Below, one piece after another: positions 37,815-46,872 of a stretch of DNA of 53,948 nucleotides. A model generated the notes under the pieces. The model searched no databases. It was not told the DNA's origin and saw nothing but the letters and a program-made list of their open reading frames with translations. Made by a program: the position numbers and the translations under genes. Position 1 is the stretch's first letter; every line of letters starts with the position of its first letter. Source of the stretch: an uncultured Lachnospiraceae bacterium (GTDB taxonomy: Bacteria > Bacillota > Clostridia > Lachnospirales > Lachnospiraceae); assembly GCA_946538525.1 (NCBI GenBank), contig CAMNGU010000002.1, forward strand, positions 1 through 53,948. The letters run 5' to 3'.

Positions 37815-38807
37815 TTATTTTAACTCAGTTGAACCTCTATCTATCAGCTCATAGCCCAACTTCACCATTCTAATTGGCTGATTTTCTTCACCCTTTAATT
37901 TTTCTATAAGCATTTCTGTTGCTTTACGACCACTTTCTTCATAGAAATAACGAACAGTGGTAAGCTCAGGTATAACAATTCTAGCCAGCTGAGAATCACC
38001 CTGACCAACTATCATCATATCCTCAGGAATACGGATTCCCTTTTCATGCAGGAACTTCATGGCACCGGACGCAATAGTATCTGTCGCCGCAACAACTCCA
38101 TCAATATCCTCAAACTGCTCATACGCATTTCGCATACTCTCATAGCCATCCATGGAATTGAACTCACCAATAACTCTTCTCTCAGCCAGCGCTTCCAATC
38201 CAGCATCTGTAACCGCTGTCTTATAGCCCTCATATCTATTTACTCCTACGGCCTTATCTTCTTCCGTAACTCCCAGATATACAAGACCTTTCCTTCCCTT
38301 ATCCAGAAGGAACTTCGTTATATCATATTCAGCATTATAGTCATCATGGTATACAGAATTATATCCCGGCACCTTTTGTCCGATGATGACCAACGGAACT
38401 TCCATATTTGCCAGAACTTCCTGATGCTTTTCAGTGAAAAGGGTACCAACCAGAATAACTCCATCAACCTGTTTATCATGGAAAATGGAAAGATACTCCA
38501 ACTCTTTCTGCATATCATTTGTGGTATTAGCCAGAAGCAACTGATAATCACTCGCATCTGCCACTTCCATGATACCCGCCACAACTCTCGCGATGGAACT
38601 GGAATCAATTCGCGGAATAACAACACCTATAAGATTGGTTCTGCGGGTACGGAGAGTTTGCGCCTGCATAGATGGATGATAGCCCGTTTCCTCCACAACC
38701 TTTCGGATTGCTTCACGCTTTTCATCGGAAATGTATCCTTTATTAAAATATCTTGAAACAGCAGCTGTTGATACACCTGCCATTTTAGCAATTTCTTTTA
38801 TTGTCAT
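37815..38807 (-). CDS. LacI-family transcriptional regulator
   Basis: A 330-residue regulator. The DNA-binding head is TIKEIAKMAGVSTAAVSRYF (residues 2-21) with the hinge helix near YHPSMQAQTLRTRR. The rest is a periplasmic-binding-protein-like sugar sensor (LIGVVIPRIDSSSIARVVAG, VDGVILVGTLF, GVVAATDTIASGAMKFL, TTVRYFYEESGRKATEML). The head and hinge resemble regulators of sucrose or fructan genes, but no sugar gene is adjacent, so the target is unknown. The neighbours are the LUD gene upstream and the antiporter downstream. Confidence 0.9.
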   Translation of the reverse strand: MTIKEIAKMAGVSTAAVSRYFNKGYISDEKREAIRKVVEETGYHPSMQAQTLRTRRTNLIGVVIPRIDSSSIARVVAGIMEVADASDYQLLLANTTNDMQKELEYLSIFHDKQVDGVILVGTLFTEKHQEVLANMEVPLVIIGQKVPGYNSVYHDDYNAEYDITKFLLDKGRKGLVYLGVTEEDKAVGVNRYEGYKTAVTDAGLEALAERRVIGEFNSMDGYESMRNAYEQFEDIDGVVAATDTIASGAMKFLHEKGIRIPEDMMIVGQGDSQLARIVIPELTTVRYFYEESGRKATEMLIEKLKGEENQPIRMVKLGYELIDRGSTELK

Positions 38808-38869
38808 ATATCTACCTCGTAATCGATGTTATTGGAAGATGGGGAGATCTACCATGTCCCCATCGTCAC

Positions 38870-39499
38870 CTAGAATCCTAGATCATCATTTACCAAAATA
38901 ACACTGATTCTGCCCTCATGCCTTGAGTACCTTGTGATTAAGAACTGACAGCAAATGGTATCGGGAGATTTACAGTTCATACATGATCCAGTTTTTGCAC
39001 AAGGTGTATGAAGTCCAAATCTCTGTGCATTAATAGGGGCAGCCACATTTCTAGCCCTCTTCATAGCGCCATCTACATCGTCACAGATTTTATTCATTCC
39101 AACGATGAAGAGTACATGCTTGGGTCCCTGTGCAATGGCAGAAACCCTGTTAGAATTACCATCAATATTTACAATAACACCGTCTTCAGTCATGGCATTT
39201 GCACTTGCGAGGAAGTAGTCAGCATCATAAGCCATAAGCATAGCAGCTCTCTTATCCTCATAGTTATCTCTATCTATAAAGTTGTAATCGCCTTCTTTAA
39301 GGGCATCCACGAGTCCAATCTCGCGAGCACTCATGGCTCCACCCATTGTTACTGAGCTTCCAGTTGGAATTATCTCTAACGCCTTTGCAAGAGCCTCTTC
39401 TTTATTTGCAGCATAGAAAGCTTTCATATTTCTGGACTCAAGTCCTTTGATTACCTTCTGTGCTAAAAGTTCATTTCTTTTTATTATATTCTGATCCAT
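38870..39499 (-). CDS. LUD-domain (LutC/YkgG-like, DUF162) protein
   Basis: About 209 residues matching the LUD domain: NEEALAKALEIIPTGSSVTM-type segment, GGAMSAREIGLVDAL (near residues 57-71), DYFLASANAMTEDGVIVNID (near residues 99-118), GPKHVLFIVGMNKI and four cysteines near the end (TPCAKTGSCMNCKSPDTICC). The cysteine cluster may bind metal. Canonical LutC works in lactate oxidation with LutA and LutB, but neither is present, so the role here is open. The ATG at 39499 has AAGGAG ten bases upstream; the longer frame from 39535 would start inside the preceding remnant. Confidence 0.8.
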   Translation of the reverse strand: MDQNIIKRNELLAQKVIKGLESRNMKAFYAANKEEALAKALEIIPTGSSVTMGGAMSAREIGLVDALKEGDYNFIDRDNYEDKRAAMLMAYDADYFLASANAMTEDGVIVNIDGNSNRVSAIAQGPKHVLFIVGMNKICDDVDGAMKRARNVAAPINAQRFGLHTPCAKTGSCMNCKSPDTICCQFLITRYSRHEGRISVILVNDDLGF

Positions 39500-39521
39500 G
39501 TTATCACACTCCTTTTTAAGA

Positions 39522-39659
39522 TTAATTCGCTTCACCCATTTTAAAGCATACCATGGTTATGTCATCAAACTGCTCTGCACCATTGGCATAGGTATCCACA
39601 TCTTTTTTTACAGCTGAAAGAATATCAGCTATAACAAAACCAATCCTATTTTCATCCAT
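39522..39659 (-). pseudogene. Internally deleted remnant of a SpoIIE/RsbU-type protein phosphatase
   Basis: An open frame of 45 codons on the minus strand. Its start, MDENRIGFVIAD, resembles the strand before the SGKG loop of PP2C/SpoIIE phosphatases (usually FVIADVSGKG). Its end, ILSAVKKDVDTYANGAEQF followed by DDITMVCFKM, resembles the last helix and the DDIT metal strand of the same domain. The roughly 150 residues that should lie between are missing, with the frame kept. It is most likely decayed DNA; expression as a micro-protein is possible because AGGAA lies about ten bases before the ATG. Confidence 0.65.
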
Positions 39660-39660
39660 C

Positions 39661-39693
39661 AAAATGCTTTTCCTGCAAGCAGGAACGCATTTT
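39661..39693 (-). terminator. Hairpin after the metallophosphoesterase gene
   Basis: On the minus strand AAAATGC...GCATTTT encloses an inner TTCCTGC/GCAGGAA stem and ends in four T's. It lies about 90 bases after the 39786 stop and immediately before the phosphatase remnant. Confidence 0.55.
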
Positions 39694-39785
39694 GACTTTT
39701 GACACTTATGTCATTTTATTATATCATAAATATAATCTGAAAGAGACAGAAAAAGTCGCATCATCAAGTATAAGCACTTCTAGTT

Positions 39786-40505
39786 TTATAACAGTTCAAA
39801 ACAAACTTCTTCTTCAGTATCAACCCATATAAACTTTTGATCACCTATAGGTTTTCCCATATATGTGGTGGAAAAATTATCAACTGATAGAAGCTTTGAT
39901 CCATACAATTCTTTCAATTCAGGAGTTATGACTGGTGTATGTCCCACAACCTGCATCATCCCTATTGGATATAATCTCATATCTCCACCCTGAGGCCGAG
40001 CCCATACCGGTGAATCATCGTCCCAGAGAGAATCCTGATCAAACCTGTTAATTTGATATATCATCTCATCAATCTCTAAATGTCCACATGCACCAAAATA
40101 TCGCCTTACAAAGGATTCAGTCAAACCAGCATGAGAAAAAAGGCAGTTATCGATACGGTGAATATATGCAGAATTACCCTCAGGAAGTTTCTTAACAATA
40201 TTATCAACCCCTTCAACAACTGTGTCCCTCGCATAAAATGAATACCCCGACTGAATCGCCTGAAACTTATAACTTACATCATGGTTTCCAAAGCAATATA
40301 GCAAATCCGGAAATCTCTCGATAAACTTATAAACCGCCTCAAAGGTATCTCTATAAAGATCTAGATTTTTCTCTTGATTCCAGTCATCTACTAAATCCCC
40401 CAGCATTACTATTCTATCGTAGCTCCCCTTCGATATTAGCTCTGTTGCCTTATCAAACATCCAGGGTTTTAAGTGAACATCTGGTATCACAAACACTCTA
40501 CTCAT
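39786..40505 (-). CDS. Calcineurin-like metallophosphoesterase
   Basis: A 239-residue phosphoesterase with all metal motifs: FVIPDVHLK (residues 5-13), VMLGDLVDDWN (near 33-43), YCFGNHDVSY (near 71-80), FSHAGLTESF (near 120-129) and VVGHTPV (near 182-188). The overall layout resembles the PPP-like Ap4A hydrolase/serine-threonine phosphatase branch. Its start overlaps the end of the 532-residue gene by eight bases, which indicates translational coupling. The substrate is unknown. Confidence 0.8.
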   Translation of the reverse strand: MSRVFVIPDVHLKPWMFDKATELISKGSYDRIVMLGDLVDDWNQEKNLDLYRDTFEAVYKFIERFPDLLYCFGNHDVSYKFQAIQSGYSFYARDTVVEGVDNIVKKLPEGNSAYIHRIDNCLFSHAGLTESFVRRYFGACGHLEIDEMIYQINRFDQDSLWDDDSPVWARPQGGDMRLYPIGMMQVVGHTPVITPELKELYGSKLLSVDNFSTTYMGKPIGDQKFIWVDTEEEVCFELL

Positions 40506-42096
40506 GTTCTATATCTCCGAACCATATTTTCTCAATATAATCTTCTAATTTGTTTTCCATTAATAAATCAAATATTTTCATAACATAATCCATATCTACA
40601 AATTGGTTATATTTATAATTAATCAGCTCATTCTCTTCCTCATCTATTCTATGAGCCAAAATATCTTTATCTATTATCTCCTCATCACTATCCGAATCAT
40701 AAAACAAACTTATAACACTGTCCCAATAATTCTTATGACTCTTTATGTAATCATTTCGAATAGCACAAAGAAGTTCTGAAAGATCTGTATCCGGATCAAC
40801 GACCTGAGAGAGTATTATAATAAGTTTGATGAATGGCCACATCGAATCAAGTATTCTAGGATCACACTCTCTAATATTTCTATAAAATTTTTCTATAGAG
40901 GCGCAGGTGATCACTCCACCTTCTAACCGAAGAGCTTCGTAAGGATCATCCCAAATCCGTCCCATATGTTTTCTATAATCATGACAAAAATCATCATAAG
41001 GCAGATCTTCCTTATTACATAAAATGGTTTCTAGAGAAATCACACTATACCAGATATAATCTGACAGCATGCAATCATCACCGATCACATTTCCGTCATA
41101 ATCAATTTCAAATGGAACAAACTGCCCTCTTATAGCTGGTGCAATTAAAATTCTCTTATCTCTAAATCTATACCCATCGAATTCTGAGTTCACATATTCC
41201 GGTATTTCTTTATCCAAGGTATAAATCTTGGCTATCTGATTTCCATCTACGCGATATAATTCATTTTTATATTGAAGAATCACTATTCCATCACAGTAAG
41301 AAACCACATTACCTTTATATTCTATCTTACGACCATGATTTACATTATAAGCAACTAATGCCCCTGGTTTTTTTAAGCTGACAAAACGATCAATAAAACG
41401 ATTTTCAGGATTATCTTTTTCATACATAACCCAGTTTCTATCTGTAGAATGCCCAAAACGGAATACTATATCCGAATCCAATCTCACAATATCATCCGGA
41501 TTACAATGATTTTTATATTTCTCTTCTCTTACAGCCACTTTAATTGTCTTCTCATCATATCCCACAGGCTCAAGTTCAAGATTAAGCTTATACAGATGAT
41601 CACGCCTATATGGTTCATCAGGCCACATCTCCTTTTTCACATTGCCAAAGTATATAAGTTGATGATTTACTATGTAACCACCTTCAGTTAATGCATCAAA
41701 CATAGCAACAGAATTAGCACGAATCATTGGATTAACCGCGTAACCATTAAGATAATCCACCAACTTTTCCAAGCTATCCACACCAAAACACTTAAATGTT
41801 GAAAGCCCTAATAACGCTTGAACAACCTCATCTTTTGTCACTTCTTCGCCAGGTGCTTTCCAAGTAACAGCATATTCAACAGCACGCCTTTCGCTTTCAT
41901 AGATCAGATCTTCATACCACAAGTTAAGATATACCATTCGAAGAGCATCTGATCCATCTGAACTATCAGTAAAATACTCACTATACTCTTCTTCATAGTA
42001 AAAATCATGTTCGAATGCCCATAAAAGTAAATTACCAAGTTTATCTATTTTTAAAAGTTCAATATATCCTTCCATATCAAACTCATCTGTCCACAT
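40498..42096 (-). CDS. Uncharacterised 532-residue acidic protein
   Basis: I recognise no family. The protein has no signal peptide or clear membrane helix; WPFIKLIIILSQVVDPDTDL near residue 425 is only moderately hydrophobic. The first 180 residues look helical (EYAVTWKAPGEEVTKDEVVQ). The middle (about 190-340) is beta-rich and repetitive (VAYNVNHGRKIEYKGNVVSY, ILQYKNELYRVDGNQIAKIY), suggesting a small beta-propeller or sandwich. The C-terminal 150 residues are helical and acidic. The overlap with the downstream metallophosphoesterase start points to a shared function, perhaps substrate selection for that enzyme. Confidence 0.6.
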   Translation of the reverse strand: MWTDEFDMEGYIELLKIDKLGNLLLWAFEHDFYYEEEYSEYFTDSSDGSDALRMVYLNLWYEDLIYESERRAVEYAVTWKAPGEEVTKDEVVQALLGLSTFKCFGVDSLEKLVDYLNGYAVNPMIRANSVAMFDALTEGGYIVNHQLIYFGNVKKEMWPDEPYRRDHLYKLNLELEPVGYDEKTIKVAVREEKYKNHCNPDDIVRLDSDIVFRFGHSTDRNWVMYEKDNPENRFIDRFVSLKKPGALVAYNVNHGRKIEYKGNVVSYCDGIVILQYKNELYRVDGNQIAKIYTLDKEIPEYVNSEFDGYRFRDKRILIAPAIRGQFVPFEIDYDGNVIGDDCMLSDYIWYSVISLETILCNKEDLPYDDFCHDYRKHMGRIWDDPYEALRLEGGVITCASIEKFYRNIRECDPRILDSMWPFIKLIIILSQVVDPDTDLSELLCAIRNDYIKSHKNYWDSVISLFYDSDSDEEIIDKDILAHRIDEEENELINYKYNQFVDMDYVMKIFDLLMENKLEDYIEKIWFGDIEHE

Positions 42097-42198
42097 ATGC
42101 TTTCACCAACTTTCGTATTATTCTGTGACTTTTATTTTCTATTTATCATCTTTTTATTTTCTTTTTATTATCTTGGCTTTGCTTTTAATTAACTTCTT

Positions 42199-43350
42199 TT
42201 ATATGTTAGATTCAGTACCAGATTCATCTGGGATTTCAACCTCTTCAAAACTAGTCACCTCAGTTATACCGTATTTATTTAGCAAAACTATAAGATCATA
42301 GAAGAAGTCACCATATTTGATTATTCCACTCTGGATATAAATAGCAACAAGATTTCGAGCTGAATTAAGACTAAACCTTCGATAGATTCCACTATTCTTA
42401 TATAATGCAATTAGGCAGTATGTCATAAGCATATCCGGCTGATTCAGTTCTGTTATAGCATCTATCATAACCGCTTCCACATCAGACATCATAAATGTTT
42501 TTTCTTTAAATACAGCATCCTTAATTCCATTTTTCGCCACTTTATAATCTTCAGCAAAATCATCTCGTAAATTATTTTCAATATAATCCAAGATTCCTCT
42601 ATTATCCTTCAGATTACTTACATCTTTATTCTCTGGATGAAGTGGATTATTCTCTGGATTATCCAGACTTAAGGAAGCCGTAACAAATTCGCTAAAGACT
42701 TCCTCTTCTTCTTCATCAAAATAATCGCCGATTTCATCATACGAATGATCATACTTCAGTAGTACCCCCACCTGTTCATACAGAACCTCATAGGGTTCAT
42801 AATCCCCTGTATAATATGTTCTAAGTGATAGCATATCTATATCATCATTCGTTGCATATCTGTCCTTTTCAAATACCTCCATATATTTATCAATAATCTT
42901 ATCTCCAATATTTCCTGGTTTTCCACAACAAAGGAAAAAGATTAAGGCCAGCACAAGCATAAACACACCAAAACCAAGCCCTTCTCCTTCAATAAATAAA
43001 ACATATGCAAACATATAATATAATGTATATCCCGAAACCAGAATGATTCCCGAAACTTTCCAATATCCCCAGTTTATAATATCGTATAAACCTAAAATAA
43101 TAAGATATATAACTACATTTGTTAGAATAAGTCTTGAAAGCTGGCCATGAAAATGACTACGCCACAGAATAGAATTATATGTAGCTGCACTAAACTCAAA
43201 ACAGATTATATTGATTAGAAATACTATTCCTGTAATGATCAAATGCCAAGTAAATACATTTAAAAAACTTTTTTTATTTTTCGATTTAAATTTTCTCTTT
43301 ATATTTTCATTTGTTTTAATTGACTTCTGCTCCATCTTATATTCGCCCAT
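42199..43350 (-). CDS. Uncharacterised membrane protein with cytoplasmic helical domain
   Basis: About 383 residues. The ATG at 43350 (MGEYKMEQKS) has AGGAG seven bases upstream, so the longer frame from 43413 is not used. A basic N-terminus (KRKFKSKNKKSFLN) precedes four hydrophobic segments between residues about 30 and 140 (WHLIITGIVFLINIICF, LTNVVIYLIILGLYDI, GIILVSGYTLYYMFAYVLF, FGVFMLVLALIFFLCC). The remaining 240 residues are cytoplasmic, acidic and helical (YDEIGDYFDEEEEEVFSEFV). It shares this layout with the gene just upstream, and the two may form a complex. No family is recognised. Confidence 0.6.
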   Translation of the reverse strand: MGEYKMEQKSIKTNENIKRKFKSKNKKSFLNVFTWHLIITGIVFLINIICFEFSAATYNSILWRSHFHGQLSRLILTNVVIYLIILGLYDIINWGYWKVSGIILVSGYTLYYMFAYVLFIEGEGLGFGVFMLVLALIFFLCCGKPGNIGDKIIDKYMEVFEKDRYATNDDIDMLSLRTYYTGDYEPYEVLYEQVGVLLKYDHSYDEIGDYFDEEEEEVFSEFVTASLSLDNPENNPLHPENKDVSNLKDNRGILDYIENNLRDDFAEDYKVAKNGIKDAVFKEKTFMMSDVEAVMIDAITELNQPDMLMTYCLIALYKNSGIYRRFSLNSARNLVAIYIQSGIIKYGDFFYDLIVLLNKYGITEVTSFEEVEIPDESGTESNI

Positions 43351-43390
43351 ATTTTTTTCTCCTGCGTGAAATTCTAGTAACAAACTATTA

Positions 43391-44353
43391 TTAATTCTTG
43401 CGGGTAAAATCAAATTCTATAACATTGTCCTCATACTTTTCTTTTATTTTATCTTCTGCTTTATCTTCTATTTCATCTTCTATATTTTCTTCTGTTTTAT
43501 CTTCTGCTTTATCTTCTTCTTTTTCTTCACGCTTTTTTTCAAGTTTTTCCACTATTCTTTTATACTTTGTTTCCTTTGCCCTTCTAACTCCCGCATCAAT
43601 CACAGGATGGAGTTCAGCAATGGTCTCTTCCAATAACATGAGATTTCTAAATCCTTCCATATTATTTGGAGGCAACATTTCAATAAAATCCACTACCATT
43701 TTATAATTTATTCTCTCATTTAGATATAATTCTATTATTCTAAGAGAACTTAAATCTACTTCATCATAATCCACTATCAGTCTTCTTAATACACCTTCAG
43801 CTTGTTCTTTTTTATCAATTTTTTCTCCATCAAAAAAACCACCACGAGTTCTAAATGCGTTAATAAACACAAAAATCATAAGCAACGCACACATAAATCC
43901 AAAGTTGATAAAAACGATAGCAAAACTATACTTTGAAATGTATCTACTCCAAACATCGGAACACATAAACTCAGAAAATGAAAGCCAAGCCATGCTAAAA
44001 TATCTATGATTATATGCACTATAGTTTAGTAATAAATCATCAATATAAATATGTAGTGAAAAAAGGATTCCAAAAAGAACCACTATAGGTTTCATTTTTT
44101 TATAAAACTTTACTATCTTATGGATAAGACAGAAAAGAACCACATACATAGATCCAATAAGAATATACTGAAATATTCTATAATATAAAAATCTATATAT
44201 ACGATCTCTAGTTACAAAATTAACTATACCGCTTAGTGCAGGTCTATCAATAAAATAATAATTATATTGCAGATAATGATATCCTACCACAGTCGCAATA
44301 AGTAATACTGAAATTATTATATGCGAAATAATACTTCTTCTTTTTTTTGTCAT
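43391..44353 (-). CDS. Uncharacterised membrane protein with charged repeat tail
   Basis: About 320 residues starting at the ATG 44353, which has GGAGG six bases upstream and directly abuts the stop of the leucine-rich repeat gene. Four hydrophobic segments lie between residues about 10 and 170 (IISHIIISVLLIATVVGY, IFQYILIGSMYVVLFCLI, PIVVLFGILFSLHIYI, FAIVFINFGFMCALLMIFVF). A cytoplasmic helical domain follows, and the last 60 residues are a Lys/Glu/Asp repeat (EDKAEDKTEENIEDEIEDKA). The layout parallels the next gene downstream. Function is unknown. Confidence 0.6.
   Translation of the reverse strand: MTKKRRSIISHIIISVLLIATVVGYHYLQYNYYFIDRPALSGIVNFVTRDRIYRFLYYRIFQYILIGSMYVVLFCLIHKIVKFYKKMKPIVVLFGILFSLHIYIDDLLLNYSAYNHRYFSMAWLSFSEFMCSDVWSRYISKYSFAIVFINFGFMCALLMIFVFINAFRTRGGFFDGEKIDKKEQAEGVLRRLIVDYDEVDLSSLRIIELYLNERINYKMVVDFIEMLPPNNMEGFRNLMLLEETIAELHPVIDAGVRRAKETKYKRIVEKLEKKREEKEEDKAEDKTEENIEDEIEDKAEDKIKEKYEDNVIEFDFTRKN
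43432..43535 (-). repeat. Imperfect 15-bp coding repeats (Glu/Asp/Lys tail)
   Basis: The plus strand shows repeated ttatcttctgcttta/tttcatcttctatatt units, encoding successive 5-residue blocks such as EDKAE, DKTEE, NIEDE, IEDKA and EDKIK. The tract can lengthen or shorten in frame. Confidence 0.6.
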
Positions 44354-44354
44354 A

Positions 44355-45539
44355 TTAATCCTCCACATAAACAACTTCATAAGGAAGTTCATCGAAAGAT
44401 ACAGTATTCTCCACATCTACCTTCTCCCAATCCGCCTCTGTACCATGGAAATATATGGTTCTGGTATAAAATGGGATAGCTATATGTCTTAATGTATTGG
44501 ATACATGTATATCAAAACTACCGATTGCCCATAGCTCTATATTTTTGACAGAATCAGGAAAGACTACAGTCTCATCACTGAAACAATTCGCCATTGAATA
44601 ACAACCTATGGTTTCCACATCCTTCCCAAATTCAAACTTACTAATATCCATACCTTCCGGTACTTTACAGAGTGTTTTTCCGTATCTTTCATCTATGGTA
44701 TATAAACAATCATTCTCTGAAAAATAAACTTCATTTTCCTCATCCACATTTATTCTTTCCAACTCGATACCATCTAAAGCCGTATCATCAATAGACTTTA
44801 TATAAGCAGGAATAGTAATCTCATCAAGATATAGATCATGATCATAAGTTAAAAGCCTACTCTCCTCTTTACTAACCAACAATCCATCCTTCCATTCAAG
44901 ATACTTATTATCTTTACTAAGCACTATATTTTTAATCTTTGTATCATCAAATGCATTTTCTCCAATCTCCTTAACATTTGGTCCTATATATATTTCTTCA
45001 AGCTTAAACCCTCCACTAAAAGCCTTTTCATAAATTACTTCAACAGAGTCCGGTAGATGAATAGAAGTTATAGAAGAAGAACCTAAACCATTACATACTT
45101 TTAAACATGAACCCTCTTCAAACTCCACTTCTTCTATGTCGGTAAATTGAATACCTCCCTCTTTTATCTCTTCAACAGTCTTAGGAATGATTAGCTTTTT
45201 AAGTTCATACGAAAATTTGAAAACCTGACCTTGAAGAATTTTAACAGGAAGTCCCTCTATACGCTCTGGAATAGCAATGGTATCATGCTCATTTCCACTA
45301 TAAGTATGAATAACTATATATTCTTCTCCAGTTTTTGTATCTTGTAGTTTTGTATAATTCCACCCATCTTTGGTGGTACTATACATAGGACGGGTAATTC
45401 TCTCACGGGTATTTATACAGATTAGGATTAGAACCAGGAAAATAACCATTATCCCAGAAGAGATAACAATCCCTCGGAAATATTTATTTTTCAGGTAAAA
45501 CTTCATATTTTTAAAGAAACTATTGTCGCTACTATTCAT
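44355..45539 (-). CDS. Membrane-anchored BspA-like leucine-rich repeat protein
   Basis: A 394-residue protein. Residues about 23-43 are a hydrophobic anchor (GIVISSGIMVIFLVLILICI). The rest is a series of LRR_5 repeats: IAIPERIEGLPVKILQGQVF, LKKLIIPKTVEEIKEGGIQF, SIHLPDSVEVIYEKAFSGGF, EIYIGPNVKEIGENAFDDTK, EITIPAYIKSIDDTALDGIE and others. Such proteins usually face the cell exterior and bind proteins or surfaces. It resembles the repeat half of the C11 protease at 4826 but lacks any catalytic domain. It opens the membrane-protein operon that follows. Confidence 0.8.
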   Translation of the reverse strand: MNSSDNSFFKNMKFYLKNKYFRGIVISSGIMVIFLVLILICINTRERITRPMYSTTKDGWNYTKLQDTKTGEEYIVIHTYSGNEHDTIAIPERIEGLPVKILQGQVFKFSYELKKLIIPKTVEEIKEGGIQFTDIEEVEFEEGSCLKVCNGLGSSSITSIHLPDSVEVIYEKAFSGGFKLEEIYIGPNVKEIGENAFDDTKIKNIVLSKDNKYLEWKDGLLVSKEESRLLTYDHDLYLDEITIPAYIKSIDDTALDGIELERINVDEENEVYFSENDCLYTIDERYGKTLCKVPEGMDISKFEFGKDVETIGCYSMANCFSDETVVFPDSVKNIELWAIGSFDIHVSNTLRHIAIPFYTRTIYFHGTEADWEKVDVENTVSFDELPYEVVYVED

Positions 45540-45626
45540 TGATCATCCTTCTTTCTTTAATTTTATAGTTAGAATATAAGTTAGTTTTTCTTTAATCCAT
45601 TTTGAATTTTTTTATAAGTCTTAGGA

Positions 45627-46622
45627 TTATGTTTTAAGCCCAGGAAAAACCCGTAGTGCATTTTCTGTAGTGACTTTCGCCACTTCTTCTATAGATACTC
45701 CTTTAAGCTTTGCCAGCTCATTTGCAATATAAGGTATATTGAGGGGCGTATTTTGCTTATAACCTGAATTTATAAATTTCGGTTTCAAAAATGGTGTATC
45801 TGTTTCCAAGACTAAGTTATCTAAAGGTATTTTTCTAAAAACCTCCCTTAGTTCTTCATTTCTTTCATCTAAAAACGCAGCACCAACGCCTAAAACAAAT
45901 GACATCTCGTGACAGAATATCGCTGCTTCTTCATAATTCCCAAAAAAGCAATGAATAACCCCAGGATTATCTTTTAGCAGTCCTTTATTCTCACGAAGTA
46001 ATTTAATACCTTCTTGATTTGCATTTTCCCTTCCCAGAGAAATATCATGATGACTCCTATGGTGGATTATGAGAGGGAGTTCCAGCTTATGAGCCAGTTC
46101 AATATGGCGTCTATAAAACTCTGTCTGTAAGTCCTTATATTTATAAGGGGCAGAATAGAAAAATTCATATCCTGTTTCACCTATTGCAACACACCTACTG
46201 TCTGACATAGAACATATCGTATACAGATCCTGAAATATTGCATCTATGTTCTCATTAAGTGAATCAATATTTTTAACTTCGTCAATACTGTCACTCATCT
46301 CATACGCTTCCCCAAATACAGTCTGTGGAACCTCCTTGGGATGTATACCATGAGCAAAATAGTTTACCTTATCGTAGATAACTCCATTAGAATCACGAAG
46401 TTTATCTTTAAAGACAGACCTTTCACCGCCTCCTTCAACGGACTCCATAGCATCAATATTTTCCTCATAAGAAATAGCGATATTTATTATCTTTTTAATG
46501 CTTTGTCCTCTCTCACCATAAAGGTCTCGAAAGAATCTCTCCCGGGGTTCATCCTTTATTCGATGGACATGAGCATGTGTATCTATAAATTCCAGATTAT
46601 CTAATAATGTTTTATCAACCAA
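45627..46622 (-). CDS. TatD-family metal-dependent hydrolase
   Basis: About 331 residues, longer than the usual 255-265. Metal ligands are visible: FIDTHAHVHR near residue 15, AIGETGYEFF (glutamate), LPLIIHHRSHHDI (histidine), VIHCFFGN (histidine) and LVLETDTPFLKP (aspartate). TatD enzymes are 3'-5' DNA/RNA exonucleases with a TIM-barrel fold. The extra length is in the first half (EGGGERSVFKDKLRDSNGVI and a following 40-residue segment). The start is probably TTG at 46622 with AAGGAG eight bases upstream; GTG at 46631 overlaps that site. The genomic place next to the RtcB region fits nucleic-acid metabolism but is not proof. Confidence 0.8.
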   Translation of the reverse strand: MVDKTLLDNLEFIDTHAHVHRIKDEPRERFFRDLYGERGQSIKKIINIAISYEENIDAMESVEGGGERSVFKDKLRDSNGVIYDKVNYFAHGIHPKEVPQTVFGEAYEMSDSIDEVKNIDSLNENIDAIFQDLYTICSMSDSRCVAIGETGYEFFYSAPYKYKDLQTEFYRRHIELAHKLELPLIIHHRSHHDISLGRENANQEGIKLLRENKGLLKDNPGVIHCFFGNYEEAAIFCHEMSFVLGVGAAFLDERNEELREVFRKIPLDNLVLETDTPFLKPKFINSGYKQNTPLNIPYIANELAKLKGVSIEEVAKVTTENALRVFPGLKT

Positions 46623-46669
46623 TAAAACCACTCCTTATCTTGTTATTATTCCATGCAAATAACCCTCTC

Positions 46670-46723
46670 TAAAAAACAAACTAGGGACTACCAAATATGA
46701 TTTATATCATTTTGATAGTCCCC
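46670..46723 (-). terminator. Intrinsic terminator after the small transcript upstream of tatD
   Basis: GGGACTACCAAATATGAT (46684-46701) pairs with ATCATTTTGATAGTCCC (46706-46722) with one mismatch and one bulge. On the minus strand it is followed by TAGTTTGTTTTTT. Confidence 0.85.
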
Positions 46724-46728
46724 AATAA

Positions 46729-46839
46729 TCAAGCCACTCTATTCGATGTAATACTACTTGAGCCCTCTATATCCTCAACATATTTTAGCCATCCTCTATG
46801 TCTTCAGCGACACAAAAAAATGTATGCTTTGTAATTCAT
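46729..46839 (-). other. Short reading frame with an internal TGA in a separate small transcript
   Basis: On the minus strand an ATG at 46839 follows a good AAAGGA site and codes MNYKAYIFLCR before a TGA at 46806-46804. The same frame continues for 24 codons (RHRGWLKYVEDIEGSSSITS then NRVA) to a TGA at 46731. An extended -10 promoter lies about 35 bases upstream and a strong terminator just downstream. It could be a small RNA, a micro-protein, or a short gene broken by one stop codon. Confidence 0.4.
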
Positions 46840-46872
46840 ATGCTTTTTCCTTTCACATTTATGGATGCTATG

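Noticed and set aside
37815-39499. Lactate utilisation operon under a LacI regulator
   Set aside because: The LUD gene is alone, without lutA or lutB or a lactate transporter, and the LacI protein has a sugar-sensor type domain; adjacency alone does not support it.
46729-46839. Selenoprotein with a UGA-coded selenocysteine
   Set aside because: The base after the TGA begins no recognisable selenocysteine-insertion hairpin, no cysteine homologue is known to me, and no selenium genes are in the window.
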